From assembly GCA_029243025.1 (NCBI GenBank), contig JAQWSU010000045.1, positions 1,054,001-1,118,000 on the forward strand: a DNA stretch of 64,000 nucleotides, written 5' to 3'. The DNA is from Pirellulaceae bacterium (GTDB lineage Bacteria > Planctomycetota > Planctomycetia > Pirellulales > Pirellulaceae). The translations under genes were made by a program, and so were the position numbers. Positions 1-7,942 of the stretch are shown here, one piece after another. Below the pieces are notes generated by a model. That model saw only the letters and a program-made list of their open reading frames with translations. It did not search any database and had not been told where the DNA came from. Numbering within the stretch: the stretch's first letter is position 1; every line of letters starts with the position of its first letter.

Positions 1-256
1 CGACGCATTGCAAACCCTGTTCAACGTGCATTTGGTTGGGAGTCGCCAACACCACTCCTTCCGGCCGATCTTTTTCGATCAACTCGGCGAGGGTCTGATA
101 GAGTGGCACGCTGTAGCTGGCGGCAATTTCCTGAGCAGCGGGTGCCGGATCGACGATCGCTGACAACTGAGCCCGTTGGGCCTTGGCTGCCAAATCAATG
201 TGCCGCTTTCCGATCAAACCTGCTCCGGCGACGGCGATTCGTGTTTTCTGGCTCAT
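1..256 (-). CDS. Gfo/Idh/MocA family oxidoreductase, N-terminal fragment
   Basis: Partial gene: the ATG is at 256-254 and the reading frame stays open to base 1, so only about 85 N-terminal residues are visible. The protein begins MSQKTRIAVAGAGLIGKRHI, a Rossmann fold with GAGLIGKRH, followed by an acidic turn (AIVDPA) and VVLATPNQMH, which matches the NAD(P)-binding half of Gfo/Idh/MocA dehydrogenases (family knowledge). The catalytic half lies outside the window. It is the last visible gene of a minus-strand series and starts 125 bp after the hydratase-like gene, so it may belong to the same catabolic operon. Substrate cannot be predicted; such enzymes oxidise or reduce sugars, inositols or related hydroxy compounds. 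Confidence 0.8.
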   Translation of the reverse strand, partial: MSQKTRIAVAGAGLIGKRHIDLAAKAQRAQLSAIVDPAPAAQEIAASYSVPLYQTLAELIEKDRPEGVVLATPNQMHVEQGLQCV

Positions 257-381
257 GCGTTTTTGGGTTCCGCTTCGTCCGTCAGGCAAATCATTTCAAA
301 TCACCCGAACAAAAAATGACTTTCTACTCCACCACGGAGGGGAATTCAGACAACTGGCGATTTCGCCCTACCAATCCACAA

Positions 382-1170
382 CTAGCTTCCCATGGTGACT
401 GATAGTGTTCCTAAATCACCAAACTGTCCCACATAGGTCTGGCCGGGTCCGAGCGGAGTCGGCATGGTCAAAGAACCGGTAGAGATTAAATCATCCTTGG
501 CCACTCCGCGACCACGCGCCGACAAACCGTTAATCGTCTCGAGCACAATATCTGCCGGGTCACAACGGTAGTCACCCGTATACATCTCAATCGGATCGCC
601 GTCATCGATTTTCGCGACGATATTCATATGTTCCAGATCCAGACCGTGCCAATCGGTGATGTCGTTCGAAGTCACATAGCCTGCACCCGTACCGCTGTCA
701 GCGATCGAGTCGTACGTGGTCACCTTGCGATCTTGCGGATCGACGACCCATCTTGAACCCGAAATTTCGAGCCCAGGATGCAACACAATCAGCGGATCGA
801 TTTCCGCTCGCGTGTAGGGGCTCGTTCGGGGAGCAACATCCTGCAAAAAACGAAAGGCAAATTCGCACTCGATCTTGTAACCGGCGTACATCTCAGCCGA
901 AACTCTTGCCCCATTCTGATAGATGCGGGAACGCATTAACCAACCAACGACTGGGCCGTCGTGACCCTCCAGGATCTGAACCGCCCGCGTCGAGGCACCG
1001 ACTTTCCAGCCCACAATCGTATCACCTAACAAACGTTCAATCTGTTCCTGGATTTCAAACGCTTCTGCCCTGGACTGCGGAGCATCATCGGCAGCTGGCA
1101 GACGCACCGTCCCTCGCGAGAGCCAGGCAGTGGCTAGGTCTTGAGCCAAAGCTTCGAATTTCGGATTCAT
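382..1170 (-). CDS. 2-keto-4-pentenoate hydratase / fumarylacetoacetase-fold protein
   Basis: A 262-residue protein of the size typical for MhpD-type hydratases. The metal-binding signature is visible: E101 and E103 in KIECEFAF and E135 in LEISGSR, with the conserved GWKVGAS segment near residue 54. Family members use a divalent metal to hydrate 2-oxo-pent-4-enoates or to decarboxylate or cleave related oxo-acids in catechol and hydroxyphenylacetate catabolism. It begins 38 bp after the shikimate-dehydrogenase-like gene on the same strand, which suggests cotranscription. The neighbours (CoA-transferase, MaoC, ketopantoate-reductase-like) argue for a role in degrading an oxo or hydroxy acid. 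The exact substrate is unknown. Confidence 0.82.
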   Translation of the reverse strand: MNPKFEALAQDLATAWLSRGTVRLPAADDAPQSRAEAFEIQEQIERLLGDTIVGWKVGASTRAVQILEGHDGPVVGWLMRSRIYQNGARVSAEMYAGYKIECEFAFRFLQDVAPRTSPYTRAEIDPLIVLHPGLEISGSRWVVDPQDRKVTTYDSIADSGTGAGYVTSNDITDWHGLDLEHMNIVAKIDDGDPIEMYTGDYRCDPADIVLETINGLSARGRGVAKDDLISTGSLTMPTPLGPGQTYVGQFGDLGTLSVTMGS

Positions 1171-1208
1171 GCTAACGTCTTGCTTTCATTAGGGAGGTTC
1201 ATTACCCG

Positions 1209-2030
1209 TCATGCCAACGGGACGGTAATCTTTTCAATGATCTCACGGGTCAAGGGTCGCATGCCGCGCCACCAGGCAAAGGCTTCGGCCGCCTGCTCAA
1301 CCAGCATTCCCACACCATCGGCGAGCTTGCCAGCGCCAGCGCTTTGCGCCAAGCGTAGAAACGGCGTGAGACCTTTCCCATAATTCAATTCATAGGCCAG
1401 ACAGCCTGCACGAAAGGCATCCGACCGAAGTTCTGGTAACGCTTCTCGTTGACTGGCCGATGTTGCATTGATCACCACATCAAAGCGGTCCTGTTTCAGC
1501 TCCGAGTACCCGGACGTTTCCACTTGGCCAAACTTGGAGAACTCAGCGGCCAAGTGTTCGGCTTTGGATACGGTTCGATTGACAATTACGAATCGAGCAG
1601 GCGATTCGCGAAGAAATGGCAGCACCAACCCACGCGAGGCACCGCCAGCACCGAGAAGCAACACTCGCCGTTCAGCCAGAGGAAAGCCAAGGTTTTGCAC
1701 AATATCACGAACCAAACCGACCCCATCAAAGTTTTCCGCCAAAACTTTTCCACGCTCGAACTTCATCGCGTTAACCGCTCCAGCTGCTCGAGCTCCATCA
1801 GACAATTCGTCGGCATATTGGAACGCATCCAACTTGAACGGCGCCGTGATATTGAGTCCGCGGGCACCTTCGTCACGAAACTTATCGACCGTCGGCCTAA
1901 ATTCTCCCAAAGGTCCTTCAATCAAGCCGTAGCTGATATCTTGGCCTGTTTCTTTGGCAAAAGTGGAATGAATCAAAGGTGACTTACTATGACTAATCGG
2001 ATTGCCAATCGCCGCATACTGGTCGGTCAT
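1209..2030 (-). CDS. aroE: shikimate dehydrogenase family protein
   Basis: NADP-dependent 3-dehydroshikimate/shikimate-type oxidoreductase of 273 residues. Substrate-binding SHSKSP, catalytic lysine in NITAPFK, aspartate in NFDGVG, nucleotide-binding GAGGASRG and the C-terminal VEQAAEAF motif are all present. I start it at the ATG at 2030-2028, not at an upstream in-frame codon, because this ATG overlaps the TGA of the CoA-transferase gene by 4 bases (ATGA), the usual sign of translational coupling. Core motifs fit AroE. The setting among catabolic genes, not aromatic biosynthesis genes, leaves open a quinate/shikimate-degrading or other hydroxy-acid dehydrogenase role, so the symbol describes the family, not a proven function. 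Confidence 0.85.
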   Translation of the reverse strand: MTDQYAAIGNPISHSKSPLIHSTFAKETGQDISYGLIEGPLGEFRPTVDKFRDEGARGLNITAPFKLDAFQYADELSDGARAAGAVNAMKFERGKVLAENFDGVGLVRDIVQNLGFPLAERRVLLLGAGGASRGLVLPFLRESPARFVIVNRTVSKAEHLAAEFSKFGQVETSGYSELKQDRFDVVINATSASQREALPELRSDAFRAGCLAYELNYGKGLTPFLRLAQSAGAGKLADGVGMLVEQAAEAFAWWRGMRPLTREIIEKITVPLA

Positions 2031-3280
2031 CGTTGATCTCCCGACTCTTGACAAAACTCGGCAACATCGGGTTCGGCATAGAGTACGCCATCCTGCTGCA
2101 TTTCAGCGATCTGGCTCTCCCGGTAACCCAACTCAGATGCGATTTCATGATTGTGCTGGCCAAGCAACGGGGCGGGGCCTCGAGGCGTCGTATCGTAGTC
2201 TGAGAATCGAAAGGGCAGATTCGTCAATTTGATCGTACCCAACAATGGATGATGCTGTTCAATCACCATATCGCGTTCGAGTGTCTGCGGATCGGTCAGA
2301 ACTTGGTCAATGGTCTGTACTGGCGCTGCAGACACGCCCGCCGCATCCAGTGCTTCACAGCAAGCATTGACCGACGATTGTGACATCGTCCATTTGCGAA
2401 CCTTGTCGAGTATTTCATCTCGATGTTCATTACGACCAGCCTGCTGATGAAAGCGGGTATCCGCGGCAAAAGCATCCCCGCCAATTAACTGAGCCAAGCG
2501 TCGCCACGTCTCGTCGACTTGGGCGGCGATAACGAGATAACCATCCCGTGCAGGGAACACACCATAAACGGTACTTTGTGGCAAATCATGACCTGTCTGC
2601 TCAGGTAACTCGGTGCCACCGCTCATCAGATAACCTTGCGTGGCGTAATCGTGCATCGACACCATGCAATCGTATAAAGCAATGTCGATATGCTGCCCTC
2701 GTCCGCTCGTGACACGGCCGAACAGAGCAGCACAAATGGCTGATACCCCATGCATGCCCGCATACATATCGGCGATTGGCATGCGAAACAGGGGCGGTGG
2801 TTCACCAGGGACTCCGACCAACGACATCGCTCCACTTTTGGCTTCGGCGATTAGGCCGAAGCCCGGACGAGCTGCATCCGGTCCTGTGTGTCCGTAGGCT
2901 GACACCGAGCAGTAAATCAAACCCGGATTACGACGTGAGAGCTCTTCGTATCCTAAGCCTAGTTTGTCTAAGGCACCCGGCCGATAATTCTCGACAAAGA
3001 TGTCCGCCGTATCGGCAAGCTTGTGCATTAAATCCAAGCCGCGCGCATCCTTCAGATTGATGCACAGACCGCGTTTGCCCATATTTTGTTGTAGAAAGTA
3101 GCCGCTTTGCCCTTTAACTTGTGTGGGACTCGAACGCCCCGCGTCACCGCTGATAGGTCGCTCGACCTTGATGACGTCCGCACCCATCGCACTCAGACAG
3201 CGCGACATGTGAGGCCCAGCCAGAAAGTGGCTGTAGTCAATCACTCGGATGCCCTGTAAGGGCAGTGCTTGCCGGTTCAA
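2027..3280 (-). CDS. CaiB/BaiF (family III) CoA-transferase
   Basis: A 417-residue class III CoA-transferase, which moves CoA between carboxylic acids through an aspartyl-CoA thioester. Typical features are an N-terminal GIRVIDYSHFLAGPH with GADVIKVE, the VENYRPGALDKLGLGY segment, SAYGHTGP, and the likely nucleophile D171 in MPIADMYAG. Length matches the family (about 400). It lies 59 bp after the VOC-MaoC gene and shares a 4-bp ATGA overlap with the downstream aroE-like gene. A CoA-transferase beside a MaoC-type hydratase suggests that an acid is activated to its CoA ester and then hydrated (inference). Confidence 0.9.
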   Translation of the reverse strand: MNRQALPLQGIRVIDYSHFLAGPHMSRCLSAMGADVIKVERPISGDAGRSSPTQVKGQSGYFLQQNMGKRGLCINLKDARGLDLMHKLADTADIFVENYRPGALDKLGLGYEELSRRNPGLIYCSVSAYGHTGPDAARPGFGLIAEAKSGAMSLVGVPGEPPPLFRMPIADMYAGMHGVSAICAALFGRVTSGRGQHIDIALYDCMVSMHDYATQGYLMSGGTELPEQTGHDLPQSTVYGVFPARDGYLVIAAQVDETWRRLAQLIGGDAFAADTRFHQQAGRNEHRDEILDKVRKWTMSQSSVNACCEALDAAGVSAAPVQTIDQVLTDPQTLERDMVIEQHHPLLGTIKLTNLPFRFSDYDTTPRGPAPLLGQHNHEIASELGYRESQIAEMQQDGVLYAEPDVAEFCQESGDQR

Positions 3281-3339
3281 AAGAAAATCTCCATCCTACG
3301 CACGACAGTGCGTTTCAAACTTGGGTTTCGCGGCACCAA

Positions 3340-4230
3340 TCAGTTATTGCGTCTCGGAATCATCAAACGATGCTCACCTTTTTGCACGATCTGATCATCC
3401 TGATTGATCAGCTCCGAATCTAAAATCACGATGCCCCATTCTGGTCGACTCTTGGAGGGACGTAATCCACCAACGGTGAAGCGAACATGCAGAACGTCAT
3501 TGATTTTGATCGGCAACAAAAAATCCCAGGTCCAGCCTAGTGACATTCCAGGAAGAAATCGGTATTCGCTTTGTGTCTTCAATCCATCCGCGATCGCCAA
3601 GCCAAACAATCCGTGCGCGACCCGTGTACCAAACGGTGTGGTCTTGGCATATTCCTCATCAATATGAACCGGTGTGTAGTCCCCGGTCAATTCGGCATAC
3701 GCTTGAATCCGCTCCTCCGTCACCAAGTAGGTCGGGCTAATGCAAACATCTCTGTCGCGCGCATCATCCCAGGTTTTCTCTGGTGTGGTGAATTCTCTCG
3801 TGCGAGGCATCACGGCAAAATTCAACGCGGGAGCGGGTTTGTCGGAGCGAGGATCGACGGCCAAAACGTCCGCCACGGCGTTGCCACAAGCCTGCAACAA
3901 TTCGATCGCTAAGCCGTCAGGAAGCTGCAACCAATTCGGACCCTTTTCAAGTTGAGTTGCTCCAAACCGTTGACAGGCAGCAATCGCTTCGTCTAACTCT
4001 TCCACCATGATCCCCAGATGAGCCAACCAACCGCTGTCATGGCTCGGCGGAGCGACAAAGTCGAGATCGCTTATCAGCTGAACACCTCCAACTGTCCAAT
4101 ACTGCTTGGGAGACGTAGAATCCCCATCGACTTGGCGCATTTCCATGCCGAGCGCTTCGCGAAAGAATTTAATGTGCCAATGAATATCTTGGACACGAAT
4201 CGCAACATGTTCGACATAGCATCGGTTCAT
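3340..4230 (-). CDS. VOC domain-MaoC-like hydratase fusion
   Basis: A 296-residue protein from ATG 4230-4228; longer in-frame extensions run into the upstream gene. Residues about 5-115 look like a glyoxalase/VOC domain (EHVAIRVQDI, HLGIMVEELDEAI, LPDGLAIELL). Residues about 160-292 are a MaoC-type hot-dog hydratase with the signature TGDYTPVHIDEEYAKTTPFG, including the expected Asp and His (D184, H189), followed by RVAHGLFG. MaoC domains hydrate enoyl-CoA thioesters. A VOC domain on the same chain could add isomerase, epimerase or lyase activity, but this is inference. It sits between the CoA-transferase and the ketopantoate-reductase-like gene with about 60-bp gaps. The combination is unusual. 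Confidence 0.8.
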   Translation of the reverse strand: MNRCYVEHVAIRVQDIHWHIKFFREALGMEMRQVDGDSTSPKQYWTVGGVQLISDLDFVAPPSHDSGWLAHLGIMVEELDEAIAACQRFGATQLEKGPNWLQLPDGLAIELLQACGNAVADVLAVDPRSDKPAPALNFAVMPRTREFTTPEKTWDDARDRDVCISPTYLVTEERIQAYAELTGDYTPVHIDEEYAKTTPFGTRVAHGLFGLAIADGLKTQSEYRFLPGMSLGWTWDFLLPIKINDVLHVRFTVGGLRPSKSRPEWGIVILDSELINQDDQIVQKGEHRLMIPRRNN

Positions 4231-4291
4231 TGTGTGGGTCACGGGACGGATCTCAACAGGCAAAAGGTTTCGGGAATAATTTGGGATAGAT

Positions 4292-5218
4292 TTATGCCAG
4301 CAGCCGGCGTTCCACACCTTTGATACAAGCGACCAAGGTTTGGTTAATCGGTGTCGGCACGCCCACCTTCCAACCCTGTCGCACCACCGCACCGTTAATG
4401 TAGTCCACTTCGGTAATTGATCCTTTTTCCAAGCTTTGCAGAATCGATGCCTTGAACTCTAAGGGGAGCCCATCGGCTGCCTTCACCCATGTCTCTCTTG
4501 GGTCAGTTGTCGAAAGAACGATATCGCTGGCCTGAGCGACGGCCATCGCTTCGGCCACTGCGGCGAGGGCACAATCCACAACTTCTGGTGTTTGATACAA
4601 ATCGCCATAGGTCAATCCAGTGATTCCACTCAAGGCACCTGTCGCCACATTGATCAACAACTTATCCCAGATCGTCCCCAGGATGTTGGTGGTAACGTGC
4701 GTGAGCAAATCCGCGCGATTAAACAACTCGGAAATCTGTTGAACGCGATCGGAGACGCTTCCGTCGAGTTCGCCAATATACGTATCCCTGCCTCGAGTAC
4801 CGATGATTACATGGCCAACACCCGCTTGGGTGCCACCCGCATAGGTTTTCCCGGCAAGCACACGATCACGGCCAACCATGTCGGACAAGATATCCTCGTG
4901 CCCCGCGCCATTTTGGAGCGAAAGCACAACTGTCTCAGGGCTCAACAATGACATTGCCGCCTGCATCGCCTCACTCGTGTGGAACGATTTGACCAACACG
5001 ATCACCAAATCAACAACACCGACTTCCGCAACCGTTGTGGCAGCACGCACTTTGACCGTACGGTCTTTCCCGCCATCGCCTAAAACCAAACCGCGGCCAT
5101 TCATGGCTTCCACTTGATCCTGATTGCGGTTAACCAACCAGACATCATTCCCGGCCTCGGTCAAGACTCCACCGATAGCACATCCCAACGATCCGGCACC
5201 TAGTATACAGATCTTCAA
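4292..5218 (-). CDS. ketopantoate reductase (ApbA/PanE) family protein
   Basis: A 308-residue NAD(P)-dependent 2-hydroxy-acid dehydrogenase-type protein. I chose a TTG start at 5218-5216 because the sequence upstream reads AGGAG followed by 8 bases and then TTG, directly before KICILGAGSLGCAIGG, the Rossmann motif; the upstream in-frame extension has no family similarity. Catalytic residues of PanE are recognisable: N103 in SLQNG, K186 and N190 in WDKLLIN, and E270 in ITEVDYINGAV. It is the first gene of the minus-strand cluster. Given its neighbours it may reduce a 2-oxo acid other than ketopantoate, so no panE symbol is given. Confidence 0.85.
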   Translation of the reverse strand: MKICILGAGSLGCAIGGVLTEAGNDVWLVNRNQDQVEAMNGRGLVLGDGGKDRTVKVRAATTVAEVGVVDLVIVLVKSFHTSEAMQAAMSLLSPETVVLSLQNGAGHEDILSDMVGRDRVLAGKTYAGGTQAGVGHVIIGTRGRDTYIGELDGSVSDRVQQISELFNRADLLTHVTTNILGTIWDKLLINVATGALSGITGLTYGDLYQTPEVVDCALAAVAEAMAVAQASDIVLSTTDPRETWVKAADGLPLEFKASILQSLEKGSITEVDYINGAVVRQGWKVGVPTPINQTLVACIKGVERRLLA

Positions 5219-5765
5219 CAAACAAACTCCTGGATTGACATCTGGCCGTTTCCAAGAATTCACCCCAACACCTGCGATCTCATCGATGGACCAATCACGC
5301 ATCCCGAGGATTCTTGTGGCCCACCCGAATGGGAGCTCGGTGAGCAAGAAAACAGTCGTCCATGGGTAAATCCTGGCCGGATTGTAGAAGATTTGAGCCG
5401 CCAGTTGTAGCGACCCAACCGAACGGCTGAATCCGAATCGAGCGGAGTCCCCCGGGATCTGCCCAAGACAGGCGCTCTGCTTGGCCATGGATCCTTATTG
5501 GGACAATCGATCGCAGCAAGTACAGGTGGCCGTACTTTTCAAGAATTTTGGATTTCGGTCTGAGATTGCGACCTGGCGGAGGGGGGCTTTCCTGCGATCG
5601 GTATCTCCGAACTCGAGTTTGTCGTCGCGAATTGCAACCACTCGATGGGCGCATCATTGCGGACCAATCCAGGTAAAGAGTATTCTGTCGGTCAGATCTA
5701 CCGTGATGTTGTTATACCGTGATGTTCCAGTTAGGACTTATCAATTCACAAAAGGACCTCGAGCC
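5219..5765. other. divergent intergenic region
   Basis: About 550 bp between two divergently transcribed genes that both appear to start with TTG. No family-like reading frame was found on either strand; the open frames here are extensions or shadows. It should contain promoters for the catabolic operon (minus) and the cytochrome c'-like gene (plus), but I could not identify convincing -35/-10 pairs or an operator. Confidence 0.5.
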
Positions 5766-6263
5766 TTGAAGACAGAACCAAACGACAATCGACTGCGACG
5801 ATATCTCCTGCTCATTTCAGGCCTTTGGTTAGTGCCCGCGTTTACGACGATCGCTGCCCCATTGTTGCAGGCGAACACGCCGATCGCAGAGACCACAAAA
5901 ATAGAACCGGTCGAAAGCGATATGCATGAGTTCATGGAATACTTTTTCCAACCAACTTACAAACGACTCAAGGCTGCCATGGCAAACGAGCCCAATGACA
6001 AAACGGGTTGGAAGGAAGTCAAATCCAATGCTTTAATTCTGGCTGAGGGCAGCAACCTATTGCTTACTCGAGCGCCATCTGCTGATGATGCAGCAGACTG
6101 GAACAACCACAGTGTGCAAGTTCAGACCTTCGGATCCCAACTGTACAAAGCGGCCAAAGCGAAGGATTATGCTACTGCCAACCGCAGCTATCGAGCGATG
6201 ATCAAAAACTGCAACGCTTGCCATCGACAGTTCGAGAATGGAAAGCACATTCTCAAACCGTAG
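5766..6263 (+). CDS. exported cytochrome c'-like protein
   Basis: Start TTG at 5766 is preferred: AAAGGA lies about 8 bases upstream and the product then begins with a charged stretch and a hydrophobic signal or anchor (YLLLISGLWLVPAFTTIAA, residues 13-31). The 165-residue protein carries a single C-terminal haem c site CNACH at 149-153 on a mostly helical domain, the arrangement of class II cytochromes c (cytochrome c'). The family is periplasmic and binds haem, gases or electrons; physiological partner unknown. It is a single-gene unit on plus, flanked by minus-strand genes. The longer ATG-initiated frame from 5481 adds about 95 residues without family character and is rejected. Confidence 0.75.
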   Translation: MKTEPNDNRLRRYLLLISGLWLVPAFTTIAAPLLQANTPIAETTKIEPVESDMHEFMEYFFQPTYKRLKAAMANEPNDKTGWKEVKSNALILAEGSNLLLTRAPSADDAADWNNHSVQVQTFGSQLYKAAKAKDYATANRSYRAMIKNCNACHRQFENGKHILKP

Positions 6264-6273
6264 CGATCACCGT

Positions 6274-6441
6274 TTACCGCGGCAGCATCGGAAGGCCGCA
6301 AAAGATCTCTGTCGCCGACGCCAAATCGTGATGAATAGACCAGGCAGCTGACTTGCAGCAGATCCACGGAGCCTGAAAAGGATTATTCACCGGTCCGCTC
6401 TGATCCAACGACCCACCACACTCCGAACAATCGCCATTCAA
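6274..6441 (-). CDS. possible small cysteine-rich protein
   Basis: A short frame of about 55 residues ending at TAA 6276-6274, starting at a TTG (6441-6439) without a convincing ribosome binding site. It contains CSECGG and WICCKSAAW plus a later Cys, a spacing that could form a small zinc site. It lies directly downstream of the LRR gene on the same strand. Not recognised; coding status is uncertain and it may be chance. Confidence 0.2.
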   Translation of the reverse strand: MNGDCSECGGSLDQSGPVNNPFQAPWICCKSAAWSIHHDLASATEIFCGLPMLPR

Positions 6442-6549
6442 ACTGGCAAGACCCGCAGAATATCGAGGAAAGACCTTTCTTCGGCTCCACCTGAGACATC
6501 AACAACCGAGGCCTCGATTTGCCAAATCGTCAAGCTGTCGCCTAATTGG

Positions 6550-7425
6550 CTACTCCTTCTTTTTTTCAGCCCTACCAGGAGCGGCAAAGAGTTTTCCATC
6601 GTTGAACCTCGGGTAGCCCATCCAATCGCGCATGTCATCATGAACAATTGTGCAATTGGGAAGAGCCCGCCGAAGCTTCTGAACACCCTGAGACGAAATA
6701 AAAGTACGGCTAATATCCAGGTCACGTAGGCCGTTCAATTGAGCGAGCTCCTCGACCGCCACATCCGTAATGAAGGACTGACTCAGCGACAAGCGTTCGA
6801 GCTCAGGAAGATTCCTCAACGCGGCTACACCTGCATCGGTAATCTGCGGACGGGACTTCGCCAACGAAAGACCAACGGCGGAAAGTTCCAGTTCGCGCAA
6901 TTTAGTCATCCGTTTGAGATGGATGAGGCCAGCGTCGGTAACCTTTGTCTGGCAAAGATTCAATTTTTCGAGGTTTTTGAGATCAGCAAGCTGCGCCAAT
7001 TCGTCATCCCCAATGTTCACATTAAGCAGGATTAGCTCCTTGAGCTTTCCCTGTTTCGCCAACTGACGGATGCCACCCATTCCTAAGCGTGATTGCGTTA
7101 GATCAATCTGCTCTAAGGCTGGAAGCAATTCCAGATAGCCCATCAGCGAATCAATTTCCGGTGCATCATCAACATCACCCTGAGCCGATTCGGGGCGATA
7201 TCCTAGGTCGATGCTCCGAACCCAACCATCCACCAGGATGGCAGACTGTCCGTATTCGCCCAACTGCTCCAGCGCGTATTGCTGCCGGCGAAGCCTTGTA
7301 GTTTTCCACACATAGGGAGCAAGGCAGACGGCAAGCAGTGTCGTTCCGACAAACAGCCAAACCAATCCGAATTGGATTTTTTTTCGAGGGGCGCACAAGT
7401 TGCCGCCAGTGTTCTTCTGAATCAA
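6550..7425 (-). CDS. membrane-anchored leucine-rich repeat protein
   Basis: About 291 residues: one N-terminal transmembrane segment (FGLVWLFVGTTLLAVCLAP) preceded by basic residues, then roughly six to seven LRRs of about 24 residues (for example LEKLNLCQTKVTDAGLIHL and LRDLDISRTFISSQGVQKL). This planctomycete arrangement suggests a protein anchored in the cytoplasmic membrane with an outward LRR scaffold for binding partners; function unknown. The in-frame start is a TTG with no ribosome binding site. A GTG at 7453 with GGAAG upstream opens another frame that would join this one by slipping at an eight-A run (see findings), so the N-terminus is uncertain. The C-terminus resembles that of the LRR lipoprotein at 23428. 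Confidence 0.75.
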   Translation of the reverse strand: MIQKNTGGNLCAPRKKIQFGLVWLFVGTTLLAVCLAPYVWKTTRLRRQQYALEQLGEYGQSAILVDGWVRSIDLGYRPESAQGDVDDAPEIDSLMGYLELLPALEQIDLTQSRLGMGGIRQLAKQGKLKELILLNVNIGDDELAQLADLKNLEKLNLCQTKVTDAGLIHLKRMTKLRELELSAVGLSLAKSRPQITDAGVAALRNLPELERLSLSQSFITDVAVEELAQLNGLRDLDISRTFISSQGVQKLRRALPNCTIVHDDMRDWMGYPRFNDGKLFAAPGRAEKKKE

Positions 7426-7942
7426 CCAGCACTTTTTTCCAAGGATGTTCCACCGAGCTTCCGGATCTGGTTCAATCGTTTCTCAATAGGGTCGATTGCC
7501 GAATCGCCAAGCAGATCAAGACCGTCCTGTGATTCTAGATGGTGAAGAACTGCGTTGGATTGAAAGTCCACCCCTCCCCAATCGTTCGGATACCCTGGTT
7601 TTCGGTATCGCAACGATTACTGAGAATGTATCATACGACTTGTTAATGGTTTCATCTGGAAACGCTGCCTCGCCGGCCTTGCCGACGGCACGTCGTGTAA
7701 ATCATCGGCGATTCAAAACGTGATGAGTCTAGCCTCGTGACACTCATACTTTGTTCTTTGACGAGAGAATCGGATCACCCAGCCTACGCAAAGCTCGTTT
7801 CGATCTCACGCATCGGCTTGAAAACATGGCGATGCCAACACCAGTTTTCCAATATCACATTGATTCTATGGATGGATCGTTACCGTTGGCGGCCACAGCC
7901 AAGAAAGCTTCAATGTTCATTTAGCCAAAGACGGGTACTTAT
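7426..7942. other. divergent intergenic region
   Basis: About 515 bp between the LRR gene (minus) and the alpha/beta hydrolase gene (plus). Apart from the possible alternative N-terminus of the LRR protein (to about 7453), no convincing gene or RNA was recognised. It presumably holds the promoters of both flanking genes. Confidence 0.4.

Noticed and set aside
5481-5765. N-terminal extension of the cytochrome c'-like protein
   Set aside because: The added 95 residues have no signal peptide or family features, and the TTG at 5766 has a good ribosome binding site and precedes a signal-type segment.
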